From contig NC_053200.1 of assembly GCF_905163445.1 (NCBI RefSeq), positions 9,300,001 to 9,364,000 on the forward strand: a stretch of DNA of 64,000 bases, in the 5' to 3' direction. The notes beneath the pieces are model-generated. The model did no database searches. It worked only from the letters and a program-made list of their open reading frames with translations, and was not told where the DNA came from. Numbering within the stretch: position 1 is the first letter of the stretch; every line of letters begins with the position of its first letter. The stretch comes from Pararge aegeria (Eukaryota > Arthropoda > Insecta > Lepidoptera > Nymphalidae). Positions 12,181 to 24,305 of this stretch are shown one piece after another. A program made the translations under genes and the position numbers.

Positions 12181-13130
12181 CTAGCTGATGTGGTAGATAA
12201 TAATGATTATTTCTATACAATTCCCTTAGTACAGAATTACTCCCTTGCAATCGTATCAAATCGAGACGTCATCACGTATAGAAATTATATACAGTCAAAT
12301 AAAAATGGACCTAATGTAATTCTTCTTAGAGTTGTGATAAACGACTAAGACACCGGGAGGTATCTTTACATCGTTCGAGTCCATGTAGGACTGGAGTATA
12401 TCGATAATACAGTCGTATTTATATCAAAATACCCATCAATTCCATGTCATGAATATTGGTTAGTAATCAAATGTTTAATTATTTAGGTATTCACTTTATA
12501 AAATGACTGTAACAGTTGCTTATCCTGTACTACTGATTTTAATTACATATACGTTCTGCCTAAAGTTCTAGCTGATAAATTGTGGGCAAATTTGAGCTCT
12601 CATACTTCCGCCGGGTCGCTACCCGCCCCGGCTTCGCACGGGTGCAATGTAAGCTAAGGCTAAGCTAAACTAAGTAAGCTGTAAGGCTGATCTCATACAT
12701 AACTAGCGAGCTATGTATAAGATAAGTTATACTCTTAATTTCACGTGTACTTGAAAACGACTACGAATCGATTACGAAAGAAAAAAAATTGTACTAAGAG
12801 TAGGTACAGGTTTCAGCTTAGCAATCACGAAGCGAAGAACTCTCTGTTGAGACGAAACTACTCGATAGGTATAATTTCCCGTGCTGCCTCACTGAGTGAC
12901 ATAATGTGCGGGTTTTTGTATCGTTGTTTGTGCATCGGTTTTTATGTGAAACCCATTCATGCACTTCCTTTTTCTTATTGCAGCCTGCAGTAGCGTAATG
13001 TATGAATTATTTAAGTTACCAATGAACTTCGCATGTCCGTCTACTGCTTTGTACTTAGCTATTGCTACGCGTTGAAACGGGTTTGTTTTTAACCCCCGAC
13101 GCAAAAATGATCGAGTGTTAAAAGTTTTGA
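12181..13130. other. Intergenic with small repeat scraps
   Basis: A short family E scrap (CGGGTCGCTACCCGCCCCGG) lies near 12610-12640. No gene is recognised. Confidence 0.4.
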
Positions 13131-13290
13131 CGCGTCTGTGTGTGCGTGTGTGTCTGTCTGCAGCAGTGTAGCTCCCAAACGGGTGGACCTATCTTGATTT
13201 TGATTATTTTTGTTTGTAAGGTGAATTAGTCGTGAGTGTTATGTTCGATAAAAAACCGTCCAAGATGCCGCAGCCACAAAATGGCGAATT
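13131..13290 (+). repeat. GT-tract dispersed repeat, second copy
   Basis: A GTGTGTGCGTGTGTGTCTGT tract is followed by AGCTCCCAAACGGGTGGACC and GAATTAGTCGTGAGTGTT, the same order as at 6.94-7.16 kb. Confidence 0.65.
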
Positions 13291-15277
13291 ACATTTTTTT
13301 ACAACTCCCATAATACAGGTATCAAATTAAAGGGAGTGACTATGTAGTTAAATAATGTACACTATATAGTGTTTTTTATACGACATATTATTATTTTACT
13401 ACCACCCGTTGACTACCTGTTGTAGTATAGGTATTCAAATCTAATTGGAAAGGGGCAACGGAGTGTTAATTAAAGTATGCATAAAAATGAAAAACTTTTG
13501 TTCCCCAAACTTTTCTTTTAGAATAAATCTTTTTGACACAAAAAATAACTGTATTACTATTTATAAAACTTACGCAGTGACAACCGTAACATCAGCTATG
13601 TTAATATTTTAAGGAAAAAGACAGCATACTCTTCCGTATTCTTCTCCTACTTCAAAGTAGGTCTGTCTTCAAAAAAAGGTATATTCTAAGGTCCTCCCCC
13701 TACATTTATTATGTAGTGTGTGTTTCAAAGTAAGCGCCAGTACAACTATTTTTGCTGAAATTAAAAAAAAAAAAACATTAAATTCAACTTCTGCTTCCAA
13801 ATTCAAAGGCAACAACCGAAGAAGTGTGAGTCAGACTTGCAAAGAGTCTATATTATGAAAAAAACCTAAGTTAACCAAATAAACAGAAAACTGCCTAAAA
13901 ACAAAGGCGAACAACGATATTTCGGATGACATAACTTCGTTTTAGAAATGGTCGCGACCTCGCGCTGTTTTGATTTCGAATAAAGCTAAAGATTTTATTA
14001 CTATTTGATCATTCAGTTTTCTTTTGTTATTAGAACGAAAACCGGTAATTTGAAGAGCCCTTTGAGCTTTTTATATTTCCAGTTTTACCAATCCAAGTAG
14101 ATGTCATAAAGTTCTGCATTTTTATATTTACATAAACCATATAAGTATAAGGGAAAGCTTATGGCTGCGCAATTACACCGAGATTCGTATATATAAAATC
14201 ATAGATATTATAATCTTTTAAAGTGGTTAAGTAAGTAGGTATAAGCAATCGGAGAAGCTCAATAAAAGAGGTTTGACCATAAACATGCAGATTGTGAGAC
14301 GTTAATAACACAAACACGATAGTACTGGAAAACTGTAAGGCACAGAAGTTTAATAGTCTAGTTTTAGTGTCTCTGCATGAGAATAACCTTAAATAATAAT
14401 TAGCTAATACGAGGGATTCCATATCCCTATGTTATTGTAAAATGCGAATTAGTACGTAAACTGTTTAACAACTCAACCTATTAAGATTTAGTTATGCACC
14501 TTTTGTTTGAGTCCGTATTGTAACATGCTTTATTATACAGGTCTCTTGCTATTTACGTTTGCTTCAAGTCACTAAAGAGATTGGCGGACTCCAACCGCCA
14601 CGCCTACATACCTAATCACCTCCTGCTTTCTTCATTCAATTAAATACTGATCTGAAATAGCTGTAATTTCCACAAAGACATTAAGAAACGTCTATCAACC
14701 TCCGTCATCAAGGCTAAGTTGGCAAAAACCTCCGTCGGATCTATGTGTGCCGGTGCTCGTAACCCTTGGAAAGTGTCTGATACGAATAAATTATATGTTT
14801 TATATATTGGTTTATATAATAATTATCGAATGATTGATTGCCCTTATAGAAATTTTCTTGCTTTATACTTTACATTAAACTTTTGTTGTAAAAAAAAGTC
14901 TTTGGTTGTGTTTATTACAGATTACCTACACGTATACAGTACTGTTTCAAGTAGATTAGAATAAAGCTACCTATTCGAAATTAATACTTACGAGAGTATT
15001 TTTTAACTATTTATTTTATGAAAAAGAAGAAGATAGAATACCTTGATATAAGTATCGATTCTCAACCTTTTCCAATGAACCATTATGGCATACGACTTTT
15101 ATGACCGTACTATATCTATTGTTATTTAACTATTAATTTATAAATAGCTATAATTTAGTGTAAATAGCTTGAGATGATAACAAAGAGAGCGCAAAATATT
15201 TTTAAGCAATTTAAATTATTGACAATCGTGTAGTGCAGTATTGAGCGTTATGTATAAGAGAATTTTGGTTTATTTTC
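13291..15277. other. AT-rich intergenic stretch
   Basis: No gene, RNA or repeat that I can name. The two frames of 81-87 codons in this stretch lack domains and splice context. Confidence 0.4.
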
Positions 15278-15443
15278 TTTGGTCTGGTCTGGCTTCGGCG
15301 ATAGCTATTACCACACCACAGACCAGCCTAAAAAGGTGCCATGACAGGGATCAGTTAGCCCGCTATCATTTTCGCCGAAGTATATCAGAACTTATCACCA
15401 GGTGAGATTTAGAAGGTCTAATCTGTAGTGCATAAAGGAAAAA
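15278..15443 (+). mobile_element. SINE family A, decayed copy
   Basis: GGTCTGGTCTGGCTTCGGC opens the copy and TCACCAGGTGAGAT marks the tail. The middle, with the CGTTCCGGTACGATG motif, is deleted. Confidence 0.6.
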
Positions 15444-16180
15444 CATAGCATTTATATTTCCACTGATTTCTTAAACCCGTATGGAATGAATACAACTCTC
15501 TTAGCCCTATAAATTTGGCCCGCTATAATCTTCGATTGCATTGAAGTCAAGGGCTAACTGACAGATTTTTTAACCCTTTACCCTTTAATGCACACGCACG
15601 CATCTAAATAATACGTTATGAGTGTTCACAAAGTAACTCATCCTGAAACTTGTTAGCATATAATAATGAACAAGAAGGCAATCATTTAACACACTTTATT
15701 TACAACGTTTACAATGACGCCGACGTCAAAATCAATTTACCGTAGATCTAGGAAACGCTGGCTATTATTTACAATTTCCATTCCTCGAAGTTTAGAGCCC
15801 GGCTTTAAACAATAGAGCCATTCCGTTGATTGACTCGCGAACACTTCCCGGATGCGTTTTTCTCACAACACGCTTCCTTGCGTGTTTAATTTTACTCGAA
15901 TATTCAATAAAAAAATAGATTCATTTGCGTACGTATGAGATAGTGTAGTTTTAATAATGGGAAAACGATAAGGGAAATTGTCTGGAAATTTATTGACGTC
16001 TAGTCTCATCGTTTCGAAGCGCGTAAGTACCACATAAGTACCTATTTAGTATACGCATCTCAAACCTCTATTTTTTCCTAAAGTTTTGGGTGTATTTATA
16101 CAAAGGAATGTTATTTATTCTTCGTGAAGAAAGGATTTATTAATAAATTAAAACAGACTTTCACACATACATGTTTTTTT
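15444..16180. other. Intergenic, nothing recognised
   Basis: No recognisable gene or repeat. Confidence 0.4.
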
Positions 16181-16182
16181 CC

Positions 16183-16326
16183 TTTTACGCCTTTGGTTGC
16201 CCCAGAAGAAATCGCTATGTAACGATAAGGCCACCAAATTGTACTCTCTTGCTCTGTATTTATATCTCTGTAACTACTTTTTTTTCTTTGGTGTACAATA
16301 AAAGTGTATTTATTTATTCATTCATA
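16183..16326 (+). mobile_element. CR1-like LINE 3' end with ATTC tail
   Basis: Contains GAAATCGC, then GATAAGGCCACCAAATTGTA, a TTTTTTTTC stretch and GGTGTACAATAAAAGTGTAT, then a short ATTT/ATTC repeat tail. The same 3' end recurs at 18.9 (minus), 21.3, 28.5, 31.1 (minus) and 57.8 kb. Short tandem tails like ATTC are a CR1-clade habit; the clade call is from memory. Confidence 0.7.
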
Positions 16327-16369
16327 TATTTTAGTAGTTAATAGATAAAGCTACTAAGCTACTAATGGG

Positions 16370-16440
16370 AAGCTCTACCATGTGGTGACGGCAGATCAGA
16401 CCCCATTATCGCACGAGGCGACTAAAGGCTAATGAGCTTG
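16370..16440 (-). repeat. RTE-related scrap
   Basis: GCACGAGGCGACTAAAGGCT matches the unit also present in reverse at 33.49 kb and 58.2 kb. Confidence 0.4.
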
Positions 16441-16990
16441 GTCCATAATTTATTATTTATTACTGAATAGAATAGAAAAAAAAACTTAGTTTTTACGATT
16501 AGTTACTTAATTATAAAATTCCCCGCGGAAATTGTTTCGATGTTGGTTAAAACACATTAATACGCCCGGTATTCCTAAAATCAGTTTTCCAATTAAGTGA
16601 AGTCAATCTGAGAAATCTTATTAACACAGATTTACTAACCGGATCGCTTCGGAAGAATATTTTTATTAAAAAAGGCCCTTTTACTTATAAACTAATGATT
16701 AGAAATCCAATAATTTTAATATCATCTTCGCATATGGGAATTATAATAAGTGAAAGTTAATAGAACGGTATGGCACAATATTATAATTGACGCTATTTCA
16801 TCGGTAATCTTCCTGTTTTTAGCAGTCCGTATATCATAAGTGAAACCAGTAAAGCCGCTATTAAAAAAATACCTAAATAGTGTTTAATTGAAGAGAAATT
16901 TTGGCGGTTTTTATGATCGGCCTAAGACGCTGAATCTTAAAATACGCCACTGCGTACGTTAGTATTGCTATTCCGAGATACAAGTACCCA
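16441..16990. other. Intergenic, nothing recognised
   Basis: AT-rich sequence without a recognisable gene. Confidence 0.4.
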
Positions 16991-16991
16991 A

Positions 16992-17794
16992 TATTCAAAT
17001 TCAAATTCATTTATTTCAAGTAGGCCTACTTTATAAGCACTTTTGAAACGTCAAGTATGTATGTTTTTGTGACTCTACCACCGGTTCGGAAAGCAGATTC
17101 TACCGAGAAGAGCCGGCAAGAAACTCAGTAGTTGCTCTCTTCTAACATTAACATTTACAATCATTTTGGTATCTTGCGGGAGATGCTTCCATTCTACATT
17201 GTCATTGAGGAATTCATCAAATATATAGTAACCTCGCTGTACTAGATGCGTTTTTACACATTTTTTAAATGTATGCATTGGTAAGTCAAGAATTTCCTTA
17301 GGAATCATGTTGTAAAAGCGTATACTCAACCCCACAAAGGAGTTCTGCACCTTTCGCAGACGATATGCAGATATCACTAATTTATGACCGTTTCTGGTAA
17401 GTCGATTGTTAATTTCAGCTTTTGATTTATAAAGAGAAATATTTTGCCTCACAAAGACTATATTATTATAAATGTATTGCGAAGCTACTGTAAGAAAACC
17501 TATTTGTTTAAATTTTTCACGAAGCGATTCGCGTGATCCAAGTTTATATATTGATCGTACGGCTCTTTTCTGTAGTATAAATATACTTTCAATATCTGCA
17601 GCTTTTCCCCACAGCAAGATCCCATAGGACATAATACTGTGAAAGTATGCGAAATAAACAAGCCTAGCTGTTTCAACATCGGTAAGCTGTCTAATTTTCC
17701 TGTATATCGCTCTATCTAATACATATTCGTTTCCAGGACACTGGATATCGCTCTGCCAAATTTCTCCGTGCAGTATATAGGTAGCAAGTAACAT
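16992..17794 (-). mobile_element. Jockey-like LINE (family J1), 3' part with open RT C-terminus
   Basis: On the minus strand an open frame of 239 codons (17794 down to the stop at 17075-17077) encodes the C-terminal half of a non-LTR reverse transcriptase. Motifs are RLVYFAYFHSIMSYGILLWG, IFILQKRAVRSIY, RFYNMIP and RGYYIFDEFLND. The first ~20 residues look like flanking DNA. The 3' UTR runs to 16992 and ends in ATTCAA repeats. Other J1 copies are at 36.0 kb (minus), 47.9-48.5, 49.3-49.6 and 58.5-58.7 kb (plus). The long open frame suggests this copy is fairly young. Confidence 0.85.
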
Positions 17795-18089
17795 GTATAA
17801 TATTTATTATTTTATTATATAGATCAAATCTACATAAAATTTTAAGCATACTCTATTATATACGGTAGGTATAAATAACTATTTATTATAACTAGTAAAA
17901 GTTTATTTGAACTTATATTTTATCCTGTCAGAGCGATGCACATGTCTATCAAAATGCCAGTCCGTTACTTTTTCGAGGCAATTAAAACTGATATCCGAGA
18001 TAATATGTTATGTTAACAGTGACTTATTTAGCAACCTACTCTTGGTGTTATGCGATGCTACCTATCTATCTACTACCAAACTTAATCCT

Positions 18090-18300
18090 TGCTAGTATTA
18101 TAAATGCGAGAGTATTTGTTTGTTCGTTTGTGTGTCGTTGATTAACGCCCTAACCATGCAACCGATAAACTTGATTTTTGGCATAGTGAGTTGAAAGGAC
18201 GGAGAGTAGCATAGGTTACTTTTTATTCCCAGAAAACAAGCGATTCCTACTAGATTTGAAAAAAAACGCTGAAAAATAACGCGAGCAACGGCTAGTAAAA
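18090..18300 (-). repeat. Family E repeat, near-complete minus copy
   Basis: The copy runs from GCTAGTATTATAAATGCGAG at the left to GCGAGCAACGGCTAGTA at the right. Those are the two ends (reverse complemented) shared with the copies at 41.0 and 63.2 kb. The internal motif TAGGTTACTTTTTATTCCC is also typical. Confidence 0.7.
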
Positions 18301-18396
18301 AATATAAACAACCGTATTAAGTACCGCCTCCTTTTTTTTGAAGTCGTTTAAAAGAATGACATTTTCACTTAGTCTCCGAATACCCACATTGCTTAG

Positions 18397-18640
18397 GAAA
18401 AGTAAATAAATTAATAAATAAAAACATATACTACGACAATACACACATCGCCATCTAGCCCCGAAGTAAGCGTAGCTTGTATGGGTACTAAGATAGCTGA
18501 TGAATATTTTTATGAATAATATATATAAATACTTATAATATACAGATAAACACCCAGACAATGAAAAACATTCATGTTTATTACACACCTTGGACTCAGA
18601 AAGCAGGGACGCTGCCCACTGTGCCAGTCGGCCGACTAAA
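18397..18640 (-). mobile_element. SINE family B copy
   Basis: Contains ACACATCGCCATCTAGCCCC, GTACTAAGATAGCTGATGAA and AAACACCCAGACAATG. The right end, CTGCCCACTGTGCCAGTCGG, is the reverse complement of the A-box region of the tRNA-like head. Confidence 0.8.
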
Positions 18641-18939
18641 TAATTACAGTAGGGGTGGATAAAGTGATAGGGCATTTGCGAAGACTGGGAATTCTCTTAA
18701 ATCGTGACTCCAAAGAACACCTAGATATCCTACCTTCGATTTCAACTTAAAAAGGTCACAACTTTCACGGACTCTACCAATCGCGTAAGTGGTAAGTTCA
18801 TCTAACATTAATAAATAATTTAATTTTATGGACTAGTAATAGATTTTATCGCTGTGAAGAAACCGATTAGAGTGTCAGCACGTAGGTATGCACGTTTCAG
18901 TAAGGTTTGGATTCATGAGAGGATATTTTCTCTCTATAA

Positions 18940-19045
18940 AATGAATGAATGAATATATTTTTATTTCACACGACAAAAAGTATATAAAAAAAGAAAAGTA
19001 TAACAAAACAACGTATACAATTTGGCGGCCTTATAGCTTCATATT
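18940..19045 (-). mobile_element. CR1-like LINE 3' end (minus)
   Basis: A GAATGAATGAATA tail is followed by an interval ending CAATTTGGCGGCCTTAT, the reverse of the 16.2 kb copy. Confidence 0.65.
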
Positions 19046-19117
19046 AATAAATCGTAATATTAAACTTTAAAATTCAAAAATTCGGCTGTTGCATTTAGGA
19101 ATTTATAATTCAGCCAT

Positions 19118-19350
19118 TTTGTCTGGTCTGGTCTGGGTAGAGGCTTTAGCATTGGCGTTGACTAGTTACCAAACTACTGACACAGAAGTGCGGCCGAGCA
19201 ACTTAGCGTTCCGTTACGATACCGCTTTGGAACAGTTTATGGGTATAGTTTAAATTAAACTGCTATACCCGTAACAAGTTAGCCCACTGCTTCATAGCTT
19301 ACCACGAGGTGAGATTGCAGTCAAGGGCTAACTTGTAGTGTAAAAAAAAC
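19118..19350 (+). mobile_element. SINE family A copy
   Basis: Contains GTCTGGTCTGGTCTGG, AGCGTTCCGTTACGATACCG, TTACCACGAGGTGAGATTGC and GGGCTAACTTGTAGTG in order. The tRNA-like head is lost. Confidence 0.75.
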
Positions 19351-20200
19351 TTTTATAGAAGTACTTCTAGGTTATCGTCGCTTCTTAACTACAATAAATT
19401 GGTAAAACACTAAAGAAACCGACTATGTCCATAGAGTCTCGTTGAATTGTTTTTACGGGTCAGTTTTAATTGCTGCTTAGTAATTTTACTTATGTGGCTA
19501 TGCAAAAAATAAATGATTTATTAATCGGTTTATTACCTTGTTAGGAAAGTTGCCTTTTATTGATATTTTGAGTTAATAGTGTCATGTTCTTGGAGTAGCA
19601 ATAACGGAATATTATGTAAATAACCTAACGGTTGAGGAATCCTAGACTCCTAAAAACCTAGAGCTATTTAGTTCCATTATTAATGATATTAAACTTTTTG
19701 AAATGTATAATAAAACATTGATTACATCTAATGTAACTTACAAACGAGTTAAAATAAGATAAATTGGCATGTTAATTTAGAAATACTTACTGTAAAATTG
19801 AGGCGATAATTAGTCTATCAAATATACAAAAGTAAAGCCAAAAAATAAAATAAAAAGGCATAAATGAATGAGGCGAGACGCGGATAGGGGTATATTGGGT
19901 AGGATAGCGGATGACAGGTTCTTTAGGAAACATAGAGTTGTTCTCAACTTAGTTAAAAGTTGTACTCAAACGAAATCGTGGGAGACTCATAGAACTATTA
20001 AAGAAACTTATGTTGCTCATTAAATTTTTTTTTCAAAAGTTTTAAACCCGGATTTAAAAGCAGTTTTAGATATATACATATAGTAGTCGGTGGCCACATA
20101 TTCCACCTTATTTTAATGACATTGATGGTTTTACACGGTGACAATTGGCAATGTTGAAAGCCACTCTATAATCCCACAGTAGCCAGTGACTACTGTTTTT
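19351..20200. other. AT-rich intergenic stretch
   Basis: No recognisable gene or repeat. Confidence 0.4.
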
Positions 20201-20204
20201 ATTT

Positions 20205-20600
20205 AATACTATCGTACCCAGCCCGCTTCGCCGGGCTAGATTTTGCTTTATTTTATTTAAACAATAATACTTATATCATTAAATTTTTAATTTAAGTCTC
20301 ATAATATATTAAATCATTTTTTTCTCTCCGTATTCATTCTCTTCTATTCTCTTCTCGAGCGGGTGAAGATCATTATGTACACCCATGTACACCCAACAAT
20401 AGAATATCATCATAGTAAATAAAAGCTGTATTTGAAAGTTCAAAAATAGGAGTGCTCCGATTGTCACCAAATTTTACAGGATTACTCGCGAGGTCAATCC
20501 GGAGATTCCCTGAAAGTTTTATTAAAATCGGTCTAGCAGTTTCGGAGCCTATACGGAACATACCGACACACTTTCTCTTTTATATATATAGAAGATAACA
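20205..20600 (+). repeat. Family E-type repeat
   Basis: CGTACCCAGCCCGCTTCGCC at the left is shared with 40.77-40.80 kb. ATTAAAATCGGTCTAGCAGT and CACACTTTCTCTTTTATATA close the copy. The 62-codon minus frame inside (20373-20561) comes from the repeat and is not a gene. Confidence 0.6.
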
Positions 20601-21099
20601 TCTTTGTTATTAAATCAGGGGTTAAAACATTTTACAGGTACATACTACTTGTTGTCAATGTTACAATTCTACTTGTTGTCAGCTTCAATGCAGCTTTAGC
20701 TAATTTTAGTTTAAATAAAAAGTAGTAATAAAAAGTAGTTTATCTGTTACAGTCCGGTGTTAGTTTTTAAACATTTAATTTGTTGAGTACTACAAAGCGC
20801 GGTTCCAGATTCAAAACCAAGCTCTCTACTCAGCTATTACGAATTACGATTCATACAAAAAGTAAGTACCTAAAGTAATTAATTACTTACAAACATAATA
20901 AAGCGTGCTTACTTATTACAGTCTTGCATAATAAGTTAACAAACAATTTATATAACAAGCACTTTTATTCGCCGATTAACGATTACTTTATACGCAAATA
21001 CCTAATAAATATAATTTATGCAAAACAATAACGTGATATCCGTTTGGACTAGATTTCTTTGCTAGATATGCAAATACAAACTAGTAATCGTAACTTTTT

Positions 21100-21408
21100 T
21101 TCGTATTCCGGAACGCAGTGGACGCTTATGGATTTAAGCTGGACGGCTGATCGAAGAACCCATGCAGTTCTAATATTGCAGTTGATTCAACTGCATTTGC
21201 TATATGCTTTTGGGGTATATGTATGCACCACCTCACTATTTTCTGTATTTGCTTTCTTCGCGTGGAAGAAGTCGCTTTGAAGTGATAAGGCCGCCAAATT
21301 GTATACGTTGTTTTTATACTTTTCTTTTTTGTGTACTTTTTGTAATGTGCAATAAAAGTATCTTTCGTTCATTCATTCATTCATTCATTCATTCATTCAT
21401 TCATTCAT
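21100..21408 (+). mobile_element. CR1-like LINE 3' end with (ATTC)n tail
   Basis: The copy contains GATAAGGCCGCCAAATTGTA, GTGTACTTTTTGTAATG and AATAAAAGTATC, and ends in ten ATTC units (about 21367-21407). The overlapping open frames are by-products. Confidence 0.7.
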
Positions 21409-21689
21409 AACCAAACCTATTTTTGATTTCAATTGGATTAATAATGATGATATTTGTTTTCTACCGGTTTCGTACCAAACGCTAAATCTCTTAGTTTGTA
21501 CGCATACGGTGTGCATTCAAACTGCGAGCAACTACTGGGCAGTTATTGAGTATATTTGTGCTGTTGGCAAACCTGCCAGTTAATTTCGTAGTCTACTAGC
21601 AATCTATGTGAAGTACTTCCAATGCAAACCTCCTGTACTCGGAACGATTCTTATGCAGCTCTAATGCAGTTTTTTTTAATTCCTCTAGA

Positions 21690-22035
21690 AGTTAGCCCTT
21701 GACTGCAATCTCATGCTGGTAAGTGATGATGCAGTCTGAGATGGTAACGGGCTAACCTGTTAGGGGTATGGCAGTTATAATCAACCCATACACCTAATCA
21801 TTTTCTACGCGATCGTACCGGAACGCTAAATCTCTTAGCGGCACACCTTTGTCGGTAGGGTGGTAACCAGTGGCGTGCATAGAGGGTATGCACGGGGTAT
21901 GCAGGTGATGTAAAATGAAGAAAACCTCCAGAGATTTTCTTCATTTTCCTGTGCATACCCTCTATGCACGCCACTGGTGGTAACTGGCCACGGCAGAAGC
22001 CTCGCACAAAACAGGACCAAAGAAAATTCTGAAAT
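21690..22035 (-). mobile_element. SINE family A copy split by a hAT-type MITE
   Basis: The left part has TTAGCCCTTGACTGCAATCT, GCGGGCTAAC-type and GTACCGGAACGCTAAATC motifs. The sequence is then interrupted at 21868-21976 and resumes with TGGCCACGGCAGAAGCCTC. The SINE was therefore already in place when the MITE inserted. Confidence 0.8.
21868..21976. mobile_element. hAT-type MITE, 109 bp, with 8-bp target duplication
   Basis: The termini are CAGTGGCGTGCATAGAGGGT and its reverse complement. The same 8 bases, GTGGTAAC, flank both sides (21860-21867 and 21977-21984). An 8-bp duplication is the hallmark of hAT transposases. A longer relative, 204 bp, is at 47268-47471 with the same termini. Confidence 0.88.
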
Positions 22036-22685
22036 ATTAATATAGGATAGAAGCAGGCGTTACTATATTACCGAAGACCTTGTTATGCAGCTATAGTGCA
22101 ATTGAGTCGACTGCAATACTAGCGCATGCTCCCGATACTTCCTGCTCAGACATTTCAGCTTTTACCTTCTCCCACTGTGCGGTCATGTTGCAGTCGATTA
22201 AACTCCATTAGAACTATATAACATAAACATTCCAGCATCCTTACCATAAAATTCATAGGCTAGGAGTCTACCTACTAACCTATCGACACGACTGTCGGTG
22301 TCGGACGTCATAGTAAAATAGAATTTATTTTCTTTGTTTTAAGAATCAAATACGTCCACACTTCCAAAGCAATCGCAAGCTGTCTTGTTAAATAAGAAAT
22401 AGAATTGCATAATTTAGGACTCTAAAATAAGTGGCATGAAGTCCTTTTTGCTTTGACGTTGCAGTGTTTCGATACTCTAATACGACTTCACGATTTCGAG
22501 AATGTAATTATTTCACTTAGCGCACAGATTAACGCGTACCCATTTTAATTCCAAATATCAAATTATTATGTTCTATAGTAAATAATGTATTGATACATAC
22601 ATATAATTAGTTAGAAGATACATATTTCACATAATTTTTACAGCACTAGCACATTCCTAAGGTCACGTCACCTTTTGAATTTGCC
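22036..22685. other. Intergenic, nothing recognised
   Basis: No recognisable gene or repeat. Confidence 0.4.
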
Positions 22686-22689
22686 GGTT

Positions 22690-23135
22690 CTATGTTTAGT
22701 CTTAATAAAATCTAAAACGTCCTCGAAACCACCGCAGCGAGGCACAGTTCCTAAGATGCTGGCAGCATTGCCCCTTTGGATGGAAAACTAATTAGTTGGC
22801 CAAGGTAACTGCCCGCTCTAGGATTACCGGTACAGTCGATAACCCTTTTCGATAATTCTTTGAAAAGAGCTCTTGCCTCCGGGCCCCACGGTCCCAAAGT
22901 CTCTACTCCAAAAGGCACAAAAATGAAGCTGCTATCCAGGTTTTCATATTTACGCCTGCTCAGCACTGGTAGCAGCCGCACCCACCAATGACGAGGTCGC
23001 CTGGATGTGTGATGCAGCTAGGGTATCAACACAAGTTGCATCCCACAGCAGTGACCTTCCAAGCCTCCAAGGTATGAGCGTCATATCATCAGGTCTCTTG
23101 CCATCGCTCCGCGCCAAACCAATAGGTTGGTTCTA
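22690..23135 (-). pseudogene. Decayed retroelement-associated coding relic (GVETLGPWGPEA family)
   Basis: On the minus strand, one stop and at least one frameshift separate recognisable blocks. They are LARSDGKRPDDMTLIPW, LLWDATCVDTLAASHI, FIFVPFGVETLGPWGPEA, NPRAGSYLGQ and, in another frame, IQRGNAASILGT. I know this block order as a protein segment that recurs in many insect and marine invertebrate genomes next to reverse transcriptases, but I cannot name its element class. It is clearly dead here. Intact relatives elsewhere would define it. Confidence 0.6.
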
Positions 23136-23630
23136 TGTTTAGTTTAATATATTATTTTTATACCAGGAGAATATATTTAACATAAGACGTACAGTTTATT
23201 TTTGCTTTTATAGCCTTGTATATGTAAATATTTAATTTTGCCGACAAATCACTTTAATGGTCGGCAATTATGGTTACTCTCACTCGTTTACACCCGATAA
23301 CGTTTCTCCTTTATTTGCATTTGCCCATAGTTTGATTTGCAAGTCAATATAGGACCGTGCGTGGTTAATTGTCCAAATAAATGTGGTTACTATCTCTTTT
23401 TCACCTTGTAAATGTTCGTGCTAATTAATATAGAGATATAATAGTTACTTTAGTGATAGGCAAGTATAATAGATCAGAAGCTGGTGATCTTCAACCAATT
23501 AAGATGATTCTGAGTTTTGTGCCTCACAAAACAAGAAGATGCAAATAAGGTGTTCGTATCAATTAATATGTGTAGTTCCTAATAATAAAAAATGATAGGT
23601 ACCCATCATTTTTTTAAAAGGAAAGCATTT
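23136..23630. other. Intergenic, nothing recognised
   Basis: AT-rich sequence without a recognisable gene. Confidence 0.4.
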
Positions 23631-23631
23631 T

Positions 23632-24305
23632 TTCACTACAAGTTAGCCCTTTATTTATTTATTTATTTGGGTTCACAAACAAGAACACAGTATCACATTA
23701 CACAATGGTATACATAGTACAAATAATTACTCACTGCTGCGTAAACTGCGTAAACCACATATAACAAGGAATATTTGTTAATTTGGCCTATTCAAAACCT
23801 AATTAAACATTATAGTTGCAACAATTTCCACAAAAATAAAAAAATAAAAAAAATGTTGGAAGAAAATCTTATAATTATTAATTAATATATTGTGATCGCA
23901 AAACTTTGTCTGTAACAGTAATTTATTATCACACGGAATACTAGCATAAAAATTCAATTTTAAGACTATTTTAAACGATCTATGACCAACTTCTTAAAGG
24001 ATTTGACCTGGACTGCAATCTCATCTGGTGATGATGCAGTCTAAGATAATAGGGGGCTAACCTGTTCCGGCTAATCCGTACCACTATTCGGTATCTTCGC
24101 GTCATTATACCGGAACGCTAAATCGCTAAGTGGCACGTCTTTTTCGGTAGGTAGTAGACAACTAGCCACGGCTAAGGTTCCCATCAGACCAGACAAGAGA
24201 AATTTCGGAAATAATAAATTCTAAATCTAAATCTTCCCTGCCGGGAGTTGAACCCGGGAACTACAACTTAAAACAGCGCTCACCGCTGCGCCATTGAAGT
24301 CGCAC
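23632..24305 (-). mobile_element. SINE family A copy interrupted by a nested insertion
   Basis: CACTACAAGTTAGCCCTT at 23633-23652 is the outer end. The copy resumes near 24004 with GACCTGGACTGCAATCTCAT and continues through GTACCACTATTCGG, CGGAACGCTAAATCGC and GGTAGGTAGT to a tRNA-like head. The head carries the B-box complement GGAGTTGAACCCGGG and the A-box complement CTGCGCCATTG. About 350 bp of foreign sequence, starting with a TTTATTTATTTAT run (a minus-strand tail), splits it. Confidence 0.75.
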
